From contig JAQGJO010000377.1 of NCBI GenBank assembly GCA_028290595.1, positions 1 to 5,908 on the forward strand: a stretch of 5,908 nt of DNA. The letters run 5' to 3'. The position numbers and the translations under genes are program-made. Under the pieces are notes generated by a model that was not told where the DNA came from, ran no database searches, and worked only from the letters and a program-made list of their open reading frames with translations. Position 1 is the first letter of the stretch, and the number at the start of each line of letters is the position of its first letter. Origin of the DNA: Hyphomicrobiales bacterium. GTDB lineage: Bacteria > Pseudomonadota > Alphaproteobacteria > Rhizobiales > Beijerinckiaceae. Shown piece by piece: positions 5,359-5,908 of this stretch.

Positions 5359-5908
5359 AAGGTGCTGCGCCGCTTGCCCACATCTCGTTAAGGATTTGCA
5401 TCTCGCGGTAAGTGTCCATGCATTGCCAAAAGCCGGCGTGCTTGAACACCGAGAGCTGTCGGTCGGCAGCCATGCTTTCGAGGACATCGCGCTCGAGCGA
5501 GAGATCGTCGTGGTCGGGAAGGGCGCGCACAGCGTCGGTATTGAATACGAAAAAGCCGCCATTGATCCAGCCGGCGCCAGTCTGCGGCTTTTCGACGAAA
5601 GAGCGAACGACGCCTTCGTCGAGCAGCAATTCGCCAAAGCGCGATGGCGGGCGGACCGCGGTAACAGTGGCGTTCTTTCCCTCGGCATTGTGGAATTCAA
5701 GTAACTGGCCGATATCGATATTTGAAACGCCATCGCCATAGGTGACGAAGAATTTGTCGTCCTTGACGAATTTTGCGGCGCGCTTGACTCGCGTGCCAGT
5801 CAAGGCCGTTGCGCCGGTATCGACCAGCGTAATTTTCCAGTCGGTCTTTTCCTCGCTCAGTGCAGTGATGGCGCCGCTGGCAAGATCAATGTGCACGTCG
5901 TTGCTGTA
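5345..5908 (-). CDS. rfbF: Glucose-1-phosphate cytidylyltransferase, N-terminus beyond window edge
   Basis: The last 187 residues are visible and the reading frame runs open off the right edge, beginning YSNDVHIDLASG. Full-length RfbF is about 257 residues, so roughly 70 N-terminal residues, including the glycine-rich CTP-binding signature, are missing. The enzyme makes CDP-glucose from CTP and glucose 1-phosphate, the first step of CDP-deoxysugar synthesis. Recognisable blocks, in visible-residue numbering, are DTGATALTGTRVKRA (30-44), the VTYGDGVSNID strand (55-65) with metal-binding aspartate D59, VRPPSRFGEL (85-94), VEKP (105-108), GWINGGFFVF (113-122), ERDVLE (139-144), and the strongly diagnostic HAGFWQCMDTYREM (157-170) with a C-terminal APWK. 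The GTG at 5896 inside the visible part is not the start, because the conserved YSND sequence continues upstream of it. The stop overlaps or nearly abuts the rfbG start. Confidence 0.96.
   Translation of the reverse strand, partial: YSNDVHIDLASGAITALSEEKTDWKITLVDTGATALTGTRVKRAAKFVKDDKFFVTYGDGVSNIDIGQLLEFHNAEGKNATVTAVRPPSRFGELLLDEGVVRSFVEKPQTGAGWINGGFFVFNTDAVRALPDHDDLSLERDVLESMAADRQLSVFKHAGFWQCMDTYREMQILNEMWASGAAPWKTT

Noticed and set aside
5110..5739. 209-codon minus-strand frame crossing the rfbF/rfbG junction
   Set aside because: It lies in another frame over two genes with clear conserved motifs; its low-complexity serine/arginine-rich translation is typical of an out-of-frame shadow.
5894..5896. 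GTG as the start of rfbF
   Set aside because: The codons upstream to the window edge encode YSND, which is part of the conserved RfbF YSNDVHIDL-type sequence, so this GTG is an internal valine.

Overview
This window is a tightly packed piece of a nucleotide-sugar / surface-polysaccharide gene cluster. All seven genes read on the minus strand, from right to left. Base composition is GC-rich (roughly 60% by eye, not computed). The protein style and GTG/ATG starts with short overlaps fit an alphaproteobacterium, plausibly of the Bradyrhizobium/Rhodopseudomonas kind. That assignment is an impression, not a search result.

In order of transcription: (1) glucose-1-phosphate cytidylyltransferase RfbF, whose N-terminus lies beyond the right edge; (2) CDP-glucose 4,6-dehydratase RfbG; (3) an RmlC-type sugar 3,5-epimerase; (4) a TylC3/TcaB9-type sugar C-methyltransferase with an N-terminal zinc site; (5) a DegT/DnrJ/EryC1/StrS-type PLP sugar aminotransferase; (6) a CmcI-family ('cephalosporin hydroxylase') protein, more likely a SAM-dependent O-methyltransferase; (7) a class I SAM methyltransferase cut by the left edge. 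Junctions are 1-4 nt overlaps or gaps of 1 to 42 nt, so this looks like one operon. Its promoter would lie to the right of the window. I see no promoter, terminator, tRNA, mobile element or CRISPR array, and no gene-free stretch longer than 42 bases.

Read as a pathway: RfbF and RfbG make CDP-4-keto-6-deoxy-D-glucose. The 4-keto group then permits epimerisation at C3/C5 and methylation at C3. A PLP aminotransferase could convert the remaining keto group to an amine, and two further methyltransferases could decorate the product. The usual next enzyme of CDP-sugar clusters, the iron-sulfur 3-dehydrase RfbH/E1, is absent from the window, and the aminotransferase present keeps the PLP lysine that E1 lacks. 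The predicted product is therefore a branched-chain (3-C-methyl) 6-deoxyhexose, possibly a 4-amino sugar and possibly O- or N-methylated, for LPS, capsule or exopolysaccharide. The individual families are well known. The combination, and the sugar it would make, is the part worth a second look.
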